A stretch of DNA of 60,187 nt from JBBQWR01 sp038210495. GTDB taxonomy: Bacteria > Planctomycetota > Planctomycetia > Pirellulales > DATAWG01. Positions 27,934 through 36,240 of this stretch are shown piece after piece. Numbering within the stretch: position 1 is the stretch's first letter; each line of letters begins with the position of its first letter. A program made the translations under genes and the position numbers. The notes beneath the pieces are model-generated. The model worked only from the letters and a program-made list of their open reading frames with translations. It did not search any database and was not told where the DNA came from. The DNA lies in NCBI GenBank assembly GCA_038210495.1, contig JBBQWR010000036.1, positions 1-60,187 on the forward strand, in the 5' to 3' direction.

Positions 27934-28455
27934 TTACTCCGTGACAGGCTTTACTCCGCTGAGGATCAGCGAATCTTGCTCTTTTTCCGGGGCTCGCACC
28001 ACGGCGCCCTTTAAGTAAGACACTCGCAGCGTATAGGAGTGCAGCACGCCCCGGAACCGATAAGACTCGACCAGGGCCGGCTTTTCCAGCGCGCCACCAG
28101 CGGGCTTCTTTTCCGCTGCCGCTTCGGGATCAAACATCAACTCCGCCGCTTTGCCCGCGTTGCTCTCCACCGAATCGGGCTCGCGGCCCAACAATCGGTG
28201 AACTCCCGATGGCGATAGGAGCACAATGTTCTGGCCGATCGGCTTTTGGCCTTCCGTCGGCGCATCATTGAGCAGATTGGCGTTCAGCTTTTCGTAAGCC
28301 CTTTTCTGCGGCAGCCGGCCTGACAACTGGTCGAAGGCCAACAGCGCTAAACAAATAGCCAGTACGATGAGCAAAACGATTCGCGACATCGGCCAGCTTG
28401 GGCTCGCGACCGGCGTCATATCGTTCGGCTGCGGAGTCGTGACGTCAGTCGACAT
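27934..28455 (-). CDS. small single-pass membrane protein, unknown
   Basis: This 173-residue protein has a Pro/Thr-rich start, one membrane helix (about residues 24-43, RIVLLIVLAICLALLAFDQL) and a soluble domain of about 130 residues ending in strands (YRFRGVLHSYTLRVSYLKGAVV). No known family is recognised. It lies 245 bases upstream of the DUF1559 gene on the same strand, and a shared role in the envelope is only a guess. Confidence 0.55.
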   Translation of the reverse strand: MSTDVTTPQPNDMTPVASPSWPMSRIVLLIVLAICLALLAFDQLSGRLPQKRAYEKLNANLLNDAPTEGQKPIGQNIVLLSPSGVHRLLGREPDSVESNAGKAAELMFDPEAAAEKKPAGGALEKPALVESYRFRGVLHSYTLRVSYLKGAVVRAPEKEQDSLILSGVKPVTE

Positions 28456-28679
28456 GAATTCCTCAAAGATATTAAGCCCGATTTACTCCGCCACAACCGA
28501 TGATCGCGTGGCCGGTGCGTTGCGTTAGTGTAATGTGTAACCGAATCGTTGGCTAGCAATTCAGACCGGCATTGGCCACCCGGCGATCGAAGCCGGTTTA
28601 CCGCGGGGAATCGGCGATGTTAGAATCGGCGAGCCGCCGGACGCAATCCGGCCGAATTTCAAACCGAGAGTTTCATTCC

Positions 28680-29711
28680 ATGATCGCATTCAATCCGCTA
28701 CGTTGGTTGGCCGTTGGCTCGGTGGCTACTGTCTTTGGAACGTGCCTGCTCAGCGCGACGTTTTCCGCTCCCGCTGATCCGGGTTCGAGCCCGGCTACCG
28801 GCAAGAATGCCGCGGCGAGCGCCAAGGCGCCGACCGGCTGGAAGCTCGCATGGAGCGATGAGTTTGACGGGCCAAAACTCGACCGCGCCAAATGGGACTT
28901 CGATCGCGGCAACGGTTTCAAGAGCCCGGAAGGCAATCAGTGGATCGCCGGTTGGGGCAACAATGAATTGCAATTCTACACGAATCGAACGGAAAACGCC
29001 TACCTCAAGGACGGCATGCTGCACATTCGCGCCGTCAAGGAATCGTACAAACATTGCGACTACACTTCGGCCCGGTTGAAAACGCGAAAGGAAGACAAGT
29101 CGCTGCTGTTTGCCAAAAAGTATGGCCGGTTCGAGTTTCGTGCCAAGCTGCCGACCGGCCAAGGTGTTTGGCCGGCGATCTGGCTGCTGCCCCAGGACGA
29201 AAAATACGGCGGCTGGGCGGCCTCGGGCGAGATCGATCTGATGGAAGCCAAGGGGCAAAATCCCCACGTCGTGCAAGGCACGTTGCATTACGGCGGCCAT
29301 TGGCCCGAGAACACCTACATCAAGAAAGAATACACGCTCCCCGACAAAGGAACGATCGCCGATTTTCACGTTTACGCCCTCGAATGGGATCCGAGCGAGA
29401 TTCGCTGGTACGTCGACGACAAGCTTTACTCGACTCAAAACTTTTGGTGGAGCTGTAGCGACGAGCAGGGCGGAAAAGGGCTTCCGGCAATGGACGCCTC
29501 GGAATTGAATCCCTGGCCGGCGCCGTTCGACCATCCGTTTTATATCGTGATGAACGTCGCGGTCGGTGGACAGTTCCTGGGCAACCCCGACGCCAGCACC
29601 GTTTTTCCGGTAGAAATGGTGGTCGATTACGTTCGCGTGTACGACCGAGTCGAGGGCTATGCTCCGCCGAAATCGCGCGGGTCTGGGAAACTGCCCTTCG
29701 CCAAGCCGTGA
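28680..29711 (+). CDS. glycoside hydrolase family 16, secreted
   Basis: This 343-residue protein has a signal peptide (WLAVGSVATVFGTCLLSATF) followed by one GH16 jelly-roll domain. The catalytic signature is GEIDLMEAKG with Glu184 (nucleophile), Asp186 and Glu189 (acid/base) in the E-x-D-x-x-E pattern. LAWSDEFDG opens the domain, and NELQFYTNR, VWPAIWLLPQ and VYALEWDPSEIRWYVDD are typical blocks. Family members cut beta-1,3-glucans, lichenan, agar or carrageenan; the EIDLMEA form suits laminarinase-type enzymes. The ATG at 28680 is chosen because it begins a proper signal peptide, although the frame is open 108 bases further upstream. Confidence 0.92.
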   Translation: MIAFNPLRWLAVGSVATVFGTCLLSATFSAPADPGSSPATGKNAAASAKAPTGWKLAWSDEFDGPKLDRAKWDFDRGNGFKSPEGNQWIAGWGNNELQFYTNRTENAYLKDGMLHIRAVKESYKHCDYTSARLKTRKEDKSLLFAKKYGRFEFRAKLPTGQGVWPAIWLLPQDEKYGGWAASGEIDLMEAKGQNPHVVQGTLHYGGHWPENTYIKKEYTLPDKGTIADFHVYALEWDPSEIRWYVDDKLYSTQNFWWSCSDEQGGKGLPAMDASELNPWPAPFDHPFYIVMNVAVGGQFLGNPDASTVFPVEMVVDYVRVYDRVEGYAPPKSRGSGKLPFAKP

Positions 29712-29846
29712 TCGTATTATGATCTCGGCGACGGGCTAAGCCGCGGAGGGCGGCGAGGACCGTCCGAGGTAGCGGCAGTTCCCGAAAACTTCGCTGCCGG
29801 GCGACTCCACGGATGGCCATCTTAGGAACGAAACGGACTGGATCGG

Positions 29847-31175
29847 ATGATGCTCGCCACGCCCCAGGAAATCGCCGCTCATGTGCTTCTTCGCTGGGAG
29901 CCGGAGTCGGGAGACAAGACTCGATTAAAATCCGTAAGCCCTCTTCCGCCGCCTCACCAAAAAGTTCTCGAGCGGGTTGTGGCCGTGGCGTTCGAGGCGA
30001 GCTTATTGCAAGACGAAGGCCGGCCGACGACGCTTCGGCTTCTTTTGCATCCACCCGAGGCGCTCCCATCGGACGTGGGACCACCGACCGATTTGCAACG
30101 GCTGGTGTTCCAGCAGCCACGACCCTTTACGGCTCAAGAGTTGCGCCGGCTCTCGCCAGCCGCAAGTTTCCATCGCTCGCTGATCGGGATTACCAGCGAG
30201 CCGTTGCCGAGTCTAGCGATCTGGGGCCTGCTGCAATCTGGTCCGCGGTGGCTGCAAAACATTCAAGGCGGCCGCGGCCCGGCCCCGCAATCGCCCGATT
30301 GCGTCATCGTCGCCGTGACCGGACCCGGCTGTTTGGATATCTACCGCGGGTCGCAGTTGCTCGTAACAGTCCGGGCAGGCCACATCGCGCGGTGGACGCT
30401 CGACGTTTTTCAAGCCGACTGGATTCGCGGTCGTTTCGCGGATATTCGCGCCGATTTGTACGAGATGCATGGCCGAGCCCGGGCCGCGCAGAACGAACGT
30501 TGGGCAACGCTCGACGGCAATATCTCGCGGCACATTTCCCAGCACATGTTCCGCCGCTTGATCACGACCGTGCGGAATGCACGTCACGGGGGAACGTTGA
30601 TCGTGCTTCCCGAAGACGCCGTCCGCAATCTCAAGAACTCGGAGTCGCAGCTGAAACTGAAATATCAATTCGTCGATGATCCCGCGCGGGGACGATTCAA
30701 TCGGCTGATCGTCTCGATCATGAACGCGATCGCCGCCGCGGGAGGCCGGATGGGCCGCCCGGCCGAAGCGCCGATCGGCTGGGACGACTATAATCAGATG
30801 CATCACGAGGAACTGGTCGACTTGGACGAAGGGATTTTCGAGATGTCGCACCTCATCGCGCAGCTGATGGGGGTCGACGGAGCGGTGGCTCTAACGAGGC
30901 GAATGGAACTACTAGGATTCGGCGCGGAAATCGTCGGCAATTTGCCGGAAGTCGCAACCGTGCGGCGAGCCCTGGACGCCGAAGGGGCTCGCTTCGTGCA
31001 CGAGGGAACGGAAGAAGTCGGTATCCGGCACCGCTCCGCCTATCGCCTCTGCGGCGCACTGCGCGACGCATTATTGGTTGTGATCTCGCAAGACGGCGGC
31101 GTAAGCTTCATCTGCTGGAAGGACGACGCGGTGACCTATTGGCCGCACGAGACAAACACGCCAACTGGACTCTAA
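29847..31175 (+). CDS. DACNV-type protein with diadenylate-cyclase (DisA_N-like) C-terminal domain
   Basis: This 442-residue cytoplasmic protein has no membrane helix. Residues 1 to about 300 are an uncharacterised domain with strands such as PDCVIVAVTGPGCLDIYRGS and GGTLIVLPEDAV. The C-terminal 130 residues carry both catalytic signatures of diadenylate cyclases: D-G-A (residues 344-346, in GVDGAVALTRRMELLGFGAE) and R-H-R (394-396, in GIRHRSAYRLCGALRDALLV), followed by VVISQDGGVSFI. Known enzymes (DisA, CdaA) make cyclic di-AMP from two ATP, usually as dimers or octamers. The DGA-to-RHR spacing is 50 residues, against about 32-33 in DisA and CdaA, because of an insert. Activity is therefore probable but unproven. 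The layout fits proteins annotated as putative sensor domain DACNV. Confidence 0.75.
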   Translation: MMLATPQEIAAHVLLRWEPESGDKTRLKSVSPLPPPHQKVLERVVAVAFEASLLQDEGRPTTLRLLLHPPEALPSDVGPPTDLQRLVFQQPRPFTAQELRRLSPAASFHRSLIGITSEPLPSLAIWGLLQSGPRWLQNIQGGRGPAPQSPDCVIVAVTGPGCLDIYRGSQLLVTVRAGHIARWTLDVFQADWIRGRFADIRADLYEMHGRARAAQNERWATLDGNISRHISQHMFRRLITTVRNARHGGTLIVLPEDAVRNLKNSESQLKLKYQFVDDPARGRFNRLIVSIMNAIAAAGGRMGRPAEAPIGWDDYNQMHHEELVDLDEGIFEMSHLIAQLMGVDGAVALTRRMELLGFGAEIVGNLPEVATVRRALDAEGARFVHEGTEEVGIRHRSAYRLCGALRDALLVVISQDGGVSFICWKDDAVTYWPHETNTPTGL

Positions 31176-31378
31176 GGATCAGCGAAAAAATAACTTGATG
31201 AAATTGCTATCGCGTGGATTCGAGATTCACAAGATCGTACTCGCATGCATGATGCACAGACGATCGAAAGGATTCGGCGGCATCACGACGGCATGTGGAT
31301 TCACGAGAGCGCGATTCTTTGTGGCGTCCGCGTAGGCGTCGCCCTTGAAAATCGAGGCGCTCGCGGTGAACAACTTGA

Positions 31379-31663
31379 TTGGCACGGTCGCAATGTTGTA
31401 CTGATGCGGATTCTGAGGTGAGTGCTTCGCAGGACGACGGCAAGCGAAAATCTGTGTTGCGGATCATCGAATCTTGCGGCCCCGCCGGGGCGTCTAAAAC
31501 GACGCTCAATAACCGAGTGACGGTGCCGGCCCGCGAGCGCAACGAGATTATCGAAGATTTGCTGCAATGCCAGCTCGTGACTATCCGGCATGAGGATACT
31601 AGCGGCCGTCAATCGACGCTGTATGTCGCAGCGAAATTCATTCAGCCGGCTATCTCGGCGTAG
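31379..31663 (+). CDS. small protein with winged-helix-like C-terminus, probably an element remnant
   Basis: The frame gives 94 residues; a GTG at 31418 is an alternative start. The second half (KSVLRIIESCGPAGASKTTL, then RNEIIEDLLQCQLV) reads like a small winged helix of the sort found at the C-termini of mobile-element primase or helicase proteins. It lies just upstream of a decayed integrase, so a fragment of the same lost element is the simplest explanation. A function cannot be assigned. Confidence 0.4.
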   Translation: MARSQCCTDADSEVSASQDDGKRKSVLRIIESCGPAGASKTTLNNRVTVPARERNEIIEDLLQCQLVTIRHEDTSGRQSTLYVAAKFIQPAISA

Positions 31664-31779
31664 GCGGCCGGGGGCTTCTTTCTAAGATTAAGACCCTACC
31701 TAAAAGCCGAAAACGCATCGCCAAAATCGGATCGCTGGAAGAATCGGGGCTTTTAATGCCAATCTGGCGACCGTTTTAA

Positions 31780-32530
31780 CCGGAACGACGAACAATCGAG
31801 GCGATTATGATTTCGACGAGCATCGAGCTTTCAGCTTATCCGGTGGCGATCGCGCGATGCTCTATCGGCTGGCGGCCTTCACTGGATTTCGAGCCAAAGA
31901 ATTGCGAAGCCTCATGGTGAGATCGATCGAATTGGATGCGCAGCCGGCGACAATTACCGTTGTAGCTTCGTGTAGTAAGCGGCGACGTGAAGACTTGAAA
32001 CCGATTCGCCCCGATCTAGTCGAGATGCTCCGCCCTGGCTCAAGGGGCGTCCAACCAAAGAGAAGTTGTTCGCTCGAATGCCGCATGAGACGGCGCGAAC
32101 GATCCGGGCCGATTTGACGGTGGCCCGCAAAGTCTAAATCGAGGACGCGGCGACGCCGGCCGAAAAGAAACTCCGCGAGCGATCCGACTTTTTGAACTAC
32201 AAAGACGACCGCGGCGAAGTCTTTGACTTTCACGCCTTGCGGAACTTCTATATCTCGACCGTGGTCGGTGGCAAGGTGTCGGCCAAGGTCGCTCAGAAGC
32301 TCGCCAGACATAGCACGCCGAATCTAACGATCGGCCGCTACTCGCGGGCCCACCTAAGCGAACTGGTTAGCGCCCTGGACGCCTTGCCGCCGCTTGCCAA
32401 TCCGGCGAGCGCAGCGCAAAATGTGGCCACCGGTGAAAAAAGCAGAAAGCCGCGCAGCGCGTGGCGCAGCACTCGTACGGCGAAACAGGAAAATCAGATG
32501 CTTCGTGCTGCGAAGCGGCCCGAAAATTAG
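31780..32530 (+). pseudogene. tyrosine recombinase/integrase, frameshifted and with an internal stop
   Basis: The C-terminal half of a site-specific integrase can be read across two frames. The first frame gives FSLSGGDRAMLYRLAAFTGF with the box I arginine in GFRAKELRSL. Near 32030 the sense continues in a second frame (PWLKGRPTKEKLFARMP), which meets a TAA at about 32136. It resumes with RSDFLNYKDDRGEVFDFHAL, where HALRNFYIS is the H-x-x-R box, then ARHSTPNLTIGRYSRAHLS with the nucleophile tyrosine. At least one frameshift and one nonsense change make it inactive. The N-terminal DNA-binding domain is missing. It ends 80 bases before tRNA-Ser. Confidence 0.85.
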
Positions 32531-32609
32531 CGAAGAATGCAAGCCGTTTCAAAATAAGGATTTATGCGACAATTTGTGAGTTGATTCGATGCCGCACGGC
32601 ATCCCCCCC

Positions 32610-32691
32610 GGAGGGTAAGCGAATGGCTAGCGGCCACACTGGAAATGTGGTGCCGGGTAACCGGTTGTGGGTTCGAGTCCCATGCCCTCCG
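32610..32691 (+). tRNA. tRNA-Ser (anticodon GGA)
   Basis: The acceptor stem GGAGGGT (32610-32616) pairs with GCCCTCC (32684-32690). The anticodon stem CCACA/TGTGG holds a CTGGAAA loop with anticodon GGA, which reads UCC/UCU serine codons. A class II variable arm (about CCGGGTAACCGG) precedes the T arm with loop TTCGAGT. CCA is not encoded. Broken integrases on both sides suggest it is an integration target. Confidence 0.93.
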
Positions 32692-32796
32692 CTCTCAAAA
32701 GAAGCAGGCGCCCTAACTCGGCGACTGTTCTTGCTTTGCGCCGTGACTATTCGCCTAGTTTTTTTGAGTGCGCTGTATTCGCGCTGGATCGTCGTC

Positions 32797-33183
32797 TTAA
32801 TCATGTTTAGCCTCCCCTTCTGCAGTTGGTTTGGGGTCGGCTGGGAACAGACGCTGCATAGCCGCCTGTGAAGCCGAATCGGCGATGTGGGTGTATAGCC
32901 TCATAACGTCCCGATCGACATGTCCGACCCAAGCCCGGACAATTGCTTCGGGCGTTCCATGAGTGAGAGCATGCGAGATGAAACTATGCCTGAACGTGTG
33001 CAGATGACCTGCTAGACCACGTCGAGCGAGTAATCGCTTTAGATATTGGAGGAGGCGTCGCTCCGAAATCTGACGATCCGGATCGGGAAACGCCGCCGAT
33101 GTTTTGGCGGTTACGACCCAACGCCCCAAGCGGGGCAGCGCTAATAGCGTCGCGCGGGAACCCTGTAAGAATTCTTGTGTCAG
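32797..33183 (-). pseudogene. tyrosine integrase, C-terminal fragment
   Basis: About 128 codons of the C-terminal catalytic part remain: LPRLGRWVVTAK, then HTFRHSFISHAL (the H-x-x-R box), WVGHVDRDVMRLYTHIAD with the second histidine and the tyrosine nucleophile. The frame is closed upstream by TAG at 33184-33186, so the arginine box I and the N-terminal domains are absent. This fragment faces tRNA-Ser from the downstream side, opposite to the other decayed integrase, so the tRNA has probably been invaded twice. Confidence 0.8.
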
Positions 33184-33235
33184 CTAGCAGAAATGGGTAG
33201 ATTTCATCACCTTTTTCTCAATAGGAGACTGACGC

Positions 33236-33337
33236 ATGGATGCTTCTATACGATCGCGTGCAGAACAGCTAGCAGGTGAGTTTGCCAGTGAGGTCAACTC
33301 GGTTGAGGCGAGTCGACGAGCGTTTGGTCGTTCGTAA
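33236..33337 (+). CDS. 33-codon small ORF with strong ribosome binding site; possible transposase N-terminus remnant
   Basis: ATG at 33236 follows TAGGAG with an eight-base spacer, and 33 sense codons lead to a TAA. The product, rich in Arg, Ser and Glu (SIRSRAEQLAGEFASEV), resembles the first residues of mutator-type (IS256-like) transposases, so it may be what is left of an insertion sequence rather than a peptide gene. There is no further homology downstream. Confidence 0.35.
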   Translation: MDASIRSRAEQLAGEFASEVNSVEASRRAFGRS

Positions 33338-33463
33338 CGGCGCGGCAGGATGCCGTGGCTATGTGCGGGGGCCGTGGCTAGAATTGCTGGCAGTATCATG
33401 GCGCCACGATGATCTGAAGGGGCGCTGCTAGCCCTTTGCCGCGGTATTGATTGATTTTCCACG

Positions 33464-34606
33464 ATGCTCGATTTGCTGTTGATTGTCGTTTTCGGACTGC
33501 ACCTGCTGGCTGTCGATGTCGCGATGGCGGGACCGCTGCTGGCGATTTGGCTCCAGTGGCGCGAGTCGCGCTTTCAGGATCGCGTCGCGGGCGAGGTCGG
33601 CCGGCGGTTGGCCGGTTGGTCGTTGGCGATCGGCGCGGCGGGCATGGGACTGGGTTTGTTGTCGGTCGTCCTGTTGCCGGTCGGCGAGTCGAGCCCTTAT
33701 CGTACGGCGTTCGGGCGAATTCCGGCGGCGCGGTGGTGGTACGTCGTCGCGGAACTCGCGTTTTATATAGTTGTGATGTGGGCGTATGTCGGCCTCTGGC
33801 GGCGCTTGACCCGGACGCGAACCGGCCGGGTCGTGCATCGTGGCCTGGCGGTCATGGCTAGCACCAATTTGCTGTATCACTTTCCGCCGCTGTTTGTGGT
33901 GATTTCGGCACTCAGCCTGCGGCCCGAGTTGTGGCACGTGGAGTTCGACCGCCGGTTGTATTGGCAATTGCTGTTGGAAAACGAATCGCTGGCCCGGGTC
34001 GCTCATCATTGGCTGGCCTCGGTCGCCGTGACGGGCGGCGCGGCGATGCTGCTGGCGAGTCGTAAAGGCGCCTATCGCGGAAATTCGGGTGACGACGGCC
34101 AATCAGCCGCGAGGATCGTGCGAGCGAGCGCAAGACTGTCGCTTATCGCCACGGTGCTCCAGTTGCCCGTCGGTTGTTGGGTTCTCATCGCCGCGCATCC
34201 GCTAATGCAGGAGGCGATGCTCGGCGAGAATGGGTTGACGACCGGGCTATTCGTGGCGTCGATCATCGCCTCGCTAGGCTTGATGCATCATCTGGCGGTG
34301 GCGTCGCTGGGTGACGTATCGCGGCGGGCCGTGGTTCGAACGGCGGGCATTATGGCGCTGGTCGTACTGCTGATGGTCGCGACGCTGCATCGCGCTCGGC
34401 AGCCAGCGCTCGAAGAGATCAAGCGGGCCGAACCTCGGCCAGCGGGGAGCGTAGCCTTTCTGTCTTTGACCGCTCACTGCAAAGTCCCCATGAATCACGT
34501 TGCACATTCGGACGGGATGTACTTTATCGCGACCCACTATCGGCGATCGCTCTCAGAGCATCGGGCACGCGGGGGCGCGTGGCCGGCCAAAACCACTCGA
34601 TCTTGA
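33464..34606 (+). CDS. multi-pass membrane protein, unknown
   Basis: This 380-residue protein has eight or nine hydrophobic helices (LLLIVVFGLHLLAVDVAMAG, LAIGAAGMGLGLLSVVLLPV, ELAFYIVVMWAYVGLW, GLFVASIIASLGLMHHLAVA, IMALVVLLMVATLH). Histidines sit near several helix ends, so a heme-binding or cytochrome-oxidase-like role is conceivable but not shown. The last about 27 residues (from ATHYRRSLSEHRARGG) run antisense through the 3' end of the convergent Uma2 gene and lack membrane character. The true original end was probably near residue 350, and the present stop is borrowed from foreign sequence. Confidence 0.6.
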   Translation: MLDLLLIVVFGLHLLAVDVAMAGPLLAIWLQWRESRFQDRVAGEVGRRLAGWSLAIGAAGMGLGLLSVVLLPVGESSPYRTAFGRIPAARWWYVVAELAFYIVVMWAYVGLWRRLTRTRTGRVVHRGLAVMASTNLLYHFPPLFVVISALSLRPELWHVEFDRRLYWQLLLENESLARVAHHWLASVAVTGGAAMLLASRKGAYRGNSGDDGQSAARIVRASARLSLIATVLQLPVGCWVLIAAHPLMQEAMLGENGLTTGLFVASIIASLGLMHHLAVASLGDVSRRAVVRTAGIMALVVLLMVATLHRARQPALEEIKRAEPRPAGSVAFLSLTAHCKVPMNHVAHSDGMYFIATHYRRSLSEHRARGGAWPAKTTRS

Positions 34607-35174
34607 GCCGGAGTCCTTTCATGGCCGTCGAATGAAGCCAGCCATCGGCTTCCACGGCCTGTGTGAATTTGCCGTCGGTTCGCACATAGAGATCGGCCCG
34701 TTGAGACATCGGATCGATAATCCAATACTCCAAAACTCCGGCGGCCTCGTAATCGAGAAATTTATCCCGCCAATCGCGCGTCACACTATCCGGCGAAACG
34801 ATTTCAATGGCCATGTCGGGGGGACCTTCGAAATAGGTGGGCCGCAAGCCGGACAATCGATCGGCCGAGACGAAATACAAGTCGGGTAGCCGGCGGCGAC
34901 GAATCGACGCGAATCTCACCGTATGTTCCGGGCCAAACACTTGTCCGAGCCCATGCTCATCAACGTAATATTTTAGAACCCCAGCCAACCACATGAAAAG
35001 TTCGTTGTGCTCGGTATTGGCGGGCGACATCATGATGACTTCTCCCTCGACCCACTCGGCCCGGAGGTCTTCGGGGCACCAGGCAACGAACTCTTCCTCG
35101 GTCATTCGGCCCGGGGGATAAGTAACCGTTTCCAGGATCGCTGAATCGAGCGGCGAGCGGTCGGTGGTCGACAT
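34524..35174 (-). CDS. Uma2 family endonuclease-like protein (array copy 1)
   Basis: This 216-residue protein is of the Uma2/DUF820 family, which has a PD-(D/E)XK nuclease-like fold; the biological role of the family is unknown. Key residues are the Asp of RRRLPDLYFVS and Glu of DMAIEIVSPDS, followed by the typical YEAAGVLEYWIIDPMSQRADLY. The frame is open to 35453, but the upstream part is antisense-like readthrough of copy 2's repeated end; the family starts at MSTTDRSPLDS (35174). It is the last gene of three in tandem on this strand. Its 3' end overlaps the convergent membrane protein gene by 83 bases. Confidence 0.88.
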   Translation of the reverse strand: MSTTDRSPLDSAILETVTYPPGRMTEEEFVAWCPEDLRAEWVEGEVIMMSPANTEHNELFMWLAGVLKYYVDEHGLGQVFGPEHTVRFASIRRRRLPDLYFVSADRLSGLRPTYFEGPPDMAIEIVSPDSVTRDWRDKFLDYEAAGVLEYWIIDPMSQRADLYVRTDGKFTQAVEADGWLHSTAMKGLRLKIEWFWPATRPRVPDALRAIADSGSR

Positions 35175-36240
35175 TGCAATGACTCTTGCTGGTGGAATTA
35201 ACTTGTCGACCGCGCCGATCGGGCGATTTCGTCGAGCGCCTGCTGACATTTGGGGCGCGTGGCCGGCCAGAACCACTCGGTCTTCAAACAGAAGCCCGAC
35301 ACGGCGGTGGAATGAAGCCAGCCTTCGTGTGCCACAAGTTGCCGATATTTGCCGCCGGTCAGCACATACAGATCGGCGCGCTGGGACATGGGATCGATAA
35401 TCCAATACTCGGGAACCCCCGCCGCTTCGTAATCTCGATATTTGTCGCGCCAATCTCGCGCCATGCTCTCCGGCGATACGATCTCGATCGCCATGTCCGG
35501 TGGCCCCTCGAAATGAGTTGGCCGCAAATCTCCCAGCCGCGAATTGGACACAAAAAACAAGTCGGGTAGTCGGCGATGGCGGAGCGACGAAAAGCGGACG
35601 GGCAGTTCAGGGCCGAACACCTCTCCCAAGCTATGTCGTTCGACGAACTCCGCGAGCACTCGCGTCAGCCACATCACTAATCGCGTGTGCTCCGTATTCG
35701 CGGGCGACATCATAATGACTTCTCCATCGATCCATTCGGCCCGGAGGTCTTCGGGGCACCAGGCAACAAACTCTTCCTCGGTCATTCGGCCCGGGGGATA
35801 AGTAACCGTTTCCAGGATCGCTGAATCGAGCGGCGAGCGGTCGGTGGTCGACATTGCAATGACTCTTGCTGGTGGAATTAACTTGTCGACGGCGCCGATC
35901 GGGCGATTTCGTCGAGCGCCTGCTGACATTTGGGGCGCGTGGCCGGCCAGAACCACTCGGTCTTCAAACAGAAGCCCGACACGGCGGTGGAGTGAAGCCA
36001 GCCTTCGTGTGCCACGAGTTGCCGATATTTGCCGCCGGTCAGCACATACAGATCGGCGCGCTGGGACATGGGATCGATAATCCAATACTCGGGAACCCCC
36101 GCCGCTTCGTAGTCTCGATATTTGTCGCGCCAGTCTCGCGCCATGCTCTCCGGCGATACGATCTCAAGCACCATGTCGGGTGGCCCCTCGAAATGCGTTG
36201 GCCGCAATTCTCCCAGCCGCGAATTCGAGACGAAAAACAA
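35041..36240. repeat. 680-bp-period tandem duplication within the Uma2 array
   Basis: The stretch 35041-35560 recurs at 35721-36240 with only a few base changes, except for the divergent gene middles outside it. The unit covers the 5' part of one Uma2 gene, the spacer of 23 bases and the 3' part of the next gene, so the duplication junctions lie inside coding regions. Confidence 0.85.
35198..35854 (-). CDS. Uma2 family endonuclease-like protein (array copy 2, mosaic)
   Basis: This 218-residue Uma2 protein has the same motifs as its neighbours (HRRLPDLFFVS, DMAIEIVSPES, GVPEYWIIDPMSQRADLY). Its first about 45 residues match copy 1 almost exactly, including DNA, while its last about 85 match copy 3. 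The middle (about residues 55-90, RLVMWLTRVLAEFVERHSL) matches neither. So it looks like a mosaic product of recombination between the outer copies. The start is the ATG at 35854; the frame remains open further upstream into copy 3. Confidence 0.88.
   Translation of the reverse strand: MSTTDRSPLDSAILETVTYPPGRMTEEEFVAWCPEDLRAEWIDGEVIMMSPANTEHTRLVMWLTRVLAEFVERHSLGEVFGPELPVRFSSLRHRRLPDLFFVSNSRLGDLRPTHFEGPPDMAIEIVSPESMARDWRDKYRDYEAAGVPEYWIIDPMSQRADLYVLTGGKYRQLVAHEGWLHSTAVSGFCLKTEWFWPATRPKCQQALDEIARSARSTS

Noticed and set aside
28698..29534. 278-codon open frame opposite the GH16 gene
   Set aside because: It is an antisense shadow; the GH16 catalytic motif is on the plus strand.
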